In this document: positions 61,831 to 64,000 of the stretch, one piece after another | Numbering within the stretch: position 1 is the stretch's first letter | How the letters are laid out: the number at the start of each line of letters is the position of its first letter | NCBI RefSeq assembly: GCF_052156535.1 | Contig: NZ_JBQKUP010000026.1 | Span: 1-64,000 of the forward strand | Direction: 5' to 3' | DNA: 64,000 bases | Origin: Nitrospira_E sp052156535 | Lineage (GTDB): Bacteria; Nitrospirota; Nitrospiria; Nitrospirales; UBA8639 | Made by a program: the position numbers and the translations under genes | The notes under the pieces: model-generated | Seen by the model: only the letters and a program-made list of their open reading frames with translations | Database searches by the model: none | Told to the model about the DNA's origin: nothing

Positions 61831-63202
61831 GTTCCTGGTAGTCAGCCGGGAAAAGGTTCACGCGGCGCCAAAGTTCATACCAGAGAGGTACCCGGTTCAA
61901 CAGGACCCAACCCATCACTTGGGTGCCTTGCCGGACTTGATTTTGTGGTGGCCAAGGTGAGCCTGCCGGATCCGGTACCACCCAGAACCGGAAGCGACCT
62001 TGTGCGTCCGATGTCTGATCCACGACACGAATGCGGCCATCGAACGTGCCCGCCATCAATTCAGGCCAGGATGGTAAGGGAATGGCTGGTATGCCCTGAA
62101 ACATCAGAAGCACGTTTCGATCCTGTTTGAGCAGTGGGGCATCCAGGGCGTCCGCCCACATCTCCACGGCACGAGTGGCGGTGGTTGGAACGATTGTGAC
62201 CAACGGATCGCCGGGATGTACGATCTCACCTGGGCCCACCCGGGCCATTCGCACCACAGTCCCATCCATGGGGGCGGTAATACGGCTGGCTGCCCGTCGT
62301 TGGACGGCATTGGATTGCGTCAAGGCCAGGTCGGCCAGTTCCTTCGATGCGTTGGCGGCTTCCGCCAGTGCCGAAGCCCGTTGTGACCGGGTGTCAAGAA
62401 TTCGTTGAACCAGCTCTGCTTCAATTTTAGTCCGCCCATACGACAGGGCCTGACGTGATTGGCCCACTTCCTGAAGAGCCGCTTCACTGGATCTGAGTTC
62501 GGCTTGAGCGGCCGCTTCCGCTTGAATGGCCAACTCGAGATCCCGCCGGGAGAGGAGGCCTTCGGCTTCTAACACCTGCGAGCGCTGTAAGTTCAGTTGA
62601 GCGGTCTGGGCTGATATTTTTGCGGCCGCCAGCCGTTGTTCGACACTTTGAATCCGCCGGGCGGCTTCCTGCACCCGGGAATCGGCCGAGCGGGTGGCCG
62701 CGTCGCTCAACTTTTTCATTTCCTCGATTTGTTTCTCCAATAACAGGGCCCGGGATAACGCCGCTTCCCGTCTCTCCTCTAGAGCCTCCCTGGATTGGTC
62801 CAGGCGTGACAACAGATCGGGGGCGAGAAATTTGGGATCGACATCGGCAAGTTCAAGCAGGAGATCACCTGTTTGTACCATAACCCCTTCGTTGATTTTC
62901 CAGGTCATGATGCGCCCTTCTATGGGAGCATGAACTTCCTGCGGTCGTTCGGCAGGGGAATAGGCCGATAGTTGGCCCTGAGCGGTTATCGTTTGGGGCC
63001 ATGGAACGAAGACAAGAATGAGAGTAAACAGAAGAAAACAACCGATGGCGAGACGGGTCGCGGTGTACAATTTCGTGGGTATTATGACCGCTGCCCATGA
63101 CTCATACTGTGCCGGACGACCGGTAACGCGTAGCGAAGAAAGGTCCTGGCGGGAAACGAGTTGAGAGCCGGATGGTTTTGTGGGTAAACGCTCAAGAGCC
63201 AT
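61589..63202 (-). CDS. HlyD-family periplasmic adaptor of a type I secretion system
   Basis: 537 codons. Cytoplasmic N-terminus, one transmembrane helix (about 51-68), a lipoyl/barrel-sandwich half (GRIMTWKINEGVMVQTGDLL), a long coiled coil (about 130-285), the second half-motif (SRITAPMDGTVVRMARVGPG) and a beta-barrel. Conserved adaptor sequence ends near PLWYELWRRVNLFPADY (about residue 455). The last 80 residues are basic, low in complexity and read through the start of the tolC frame, so they look like run-on after loss of the true stop. Would join the inner-membrane ABC transporter to TolC. Confidence 0.85.
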   Translation of the reverse strand: MALERLPTKPSGSQLVSRQDLSSLRVTGRPAQYESWAAVIIPTKLYTATRLAIGCFLLFTLILVFVPWPQTITAQGQLSAYSPAERPQEVHAPIEGRIMTWKINEGVMVQTGDLLLELADVDPKFLAPDLLSRLDQSREALEERREAALSRALLLEKQIEEMKKLSDAATRSADSRVQEAARRIQSVEQRLAAAKISAQTAQLNLQRSQVLEAEGLLSRRDLELAIQAEAAAQAELRSSEAALQEVGQSRQALSYGRTKIEAELVQRILDTRSQRASALAEAANASKELADLALTQSNAVQRRAASRITAPMDGTVVRMARVGPGEIVHPGDPLVTIVPTTATRAVEMWADALDAPLLKQDRNVLLMFQGIPAIPLPSWPELMAGTFDGRIRVVDQTSDAQGRFRFWVVPDPAGSPWPPQNQVRQGTQVMGWVLLNRVPLWYELWRRVNLFPADYQEHGKALPQSILPKAGRPGKSASASSPGCFRTGRHSYPKPAIPIATSGNCAHPRGNPTSSFAWKPDGKTGSARQIIKSHGSI

Positions 63203-63467
63203 CGGTTACTGGTTGTCCACCAAGTTTCCTGGGGATTCGTCTCACCTGTCGCACCCCTCGTCTAGAGGGAGCGCCGAAACGGAATCATATGCCGGAGTGT
63301 GGCTCATCGATATCTTAATCGGATATGTCATATTAGGATTTTCGGATCGCAAAGCCAAGTCCTGTCATACTTTTCAATATCCCCAATTATCACCATTGGT
63401 CGTTGACATAAACAAATTCATAATTCTTTCTTGAATCATTTAAAAACTGAATGTATGCTTCCGTACA

Positions 63468-64000
63468 TGGAATGGTTAAATTACCATCATCTTCTGTATT
63501 TCTGGGTGATCGCGCGGGAAGGCAGCATTAAGCGTGCTTGTGAAGAGCTGAACCTCTCCCAACCGGCGTTAAGTGCTCAGCTTCGTGCGTTGGAAGAATC
63601 CCTGGGAGAAAAGTTATTTGATCGGGTCGGACGAACCCTGGTCTTGACCGAGATGGGACAGGTGGCCTACCGGTATGCCGAGGAAATCTTTTCACTGGGG
63701 CAGGAATTCACCAACCTTTTGAAAGGTCGACCGACTCATCGTCCTTTGAAATTAGTGGTAGGCATTGCCGAAGTTGTCCCAAAAATGGTGGCCTACAAAC
63801 TGCTGGAATCGGTCTATACCCTCCGCGAGCCTGTGCAAATTGTCTGTTGGGAGGGACGGTTGGACAGGTTATTGGGAGAATTAGCCTTGCATGCGTTGGA
63901 TCTCGTGTTGGCAGATACCCCCATTCCCGCCACTGTCAAAATTCAAGGGCACAGTCACCTTCTGGGAGAATCGGGGGTGGCCTTATTTGGGACGAAAAAA
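63468..64000 (+). CDS. nhaR: NhaR-like LysR-type regulator (3' end beyond window)
   Basis: 177 codons visible. MEWLNYHHLLYFWVIAREGS and ACEELNLSQPALSAQLRALE form the N-terminal winged helix-turn-helix typical of NhaR; EKLFDRVGRTLVLTEMGQ and VVGIAEVVPKMVAYKLLE begin the effector domain. In E. coli NhaR responds to Na+ and activates nhaA and pga adhesin genes; the target here is unknown. Divergent from hlyD with a 265-bp shared promoter region, so control of the secretion genes is possible. ATG 63468 matches the family start; ATG 63456 would add four residues. Confidence 0.88.

Noticed and set aside
63402..63440. Promoter for the divergent LysR gene from a perfect TTGACA
   Set aside because: TTGACA is present at about 63402 but no acceptable -10 box lies 15-19 bases downstream.

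Overview
The window looks like a stretch of a Gram-negative bacterial chromosome. The lipoprotein exporters, TolC/HlyD parts and a PEP-CTERM-type polysaccharide locus layout suggest Nitrospirota (a Nitrospira-like organism). That assignment is an inference from gene content and moderate G+C, not from a marker gene. No rRNA or tRNA gene and no CRISPR array was seen.

Layout. (1) 1-2215, minus strand: a secreted purple-acid-phosphatase-like metallophosphoesterase (running off the left edge) behind a TPR protein. (2) 3351-55884, plus strand: one very long exopolysaccharide/O-antigen-type locus. It opens with a NusG paralogue, then a wrecked L-2-hydroxyglutarate oxidase gene. Next comes a CDP-hexose block (rfbF, rfbG, a C-methyltransferase, an RfbC-like epimerase, a DUF4910 protein, a reductase/epimerase) that plausibly makes a CDP-3-C-methyl-6-deoxyhexose. 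After it come a glycosyltransferase, a methyltransferase, a membrane-anchored beta-propeller, two SGNH proteins, a Wzm/Wzt ABC exporter, a kinase-like protein, an asparagine synthetase, a row of glycosyltransferases and a Wzy/WaaL-like membrane protein. Two secreted beta-helix proteins follow, the first carrying a near-identical tandem domain duplication. A graveyard of IS3 and IS256 remnants separates these from two more glycosyltransferases and a gutted wecB. The locus ends with a methyltransferase, a DegT aminotransferase, a PglC-PglF-like fusion protein and an export/chain-length module: an outer-membrane export lipoprotein, a chimeric coiled-coil/export protein, a Wzz/GumC protein, a GspA/ExeA-type ATPase with LysM, and a BY-kinase-like protein with a broken Walker A.

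(3) 56108-63202, minus strand: a small membrane protein, a lipoprotein glutathione peroxidase, a thioredoxin with a CGHC site, a 160-bp inverted-repeat element, a hypothetical protein, and a type I secretion set (HlyD, TolC, ABC transporter). The TolC and ABC frames carry three in-frame TAA codons but no frameshift. (4) 63468-64000, plus strand: the start of an NhaR-like LysR regulator, divergent from hlyD.

How it fits together: nucleotide sugars made at 6-12 kb and 46-50 kb would feed about eight glycosyltransferases. The PglC-like domain would start assembly on a lipid carrier, Wzm/Wzt (and possibly the Wzy-like protein) would move or polymerise the glycan, and the 50-56 kb module would control chain length and take it through the outer membrane. 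The NusG paralogue probably keeps RNA polymerase going through the long operon(s). The most unusual items are the gene that is a chimera of its two neighbours (51087-52235), the PglC-PglF fusion, and the three clean stop codons in the secretion genes.
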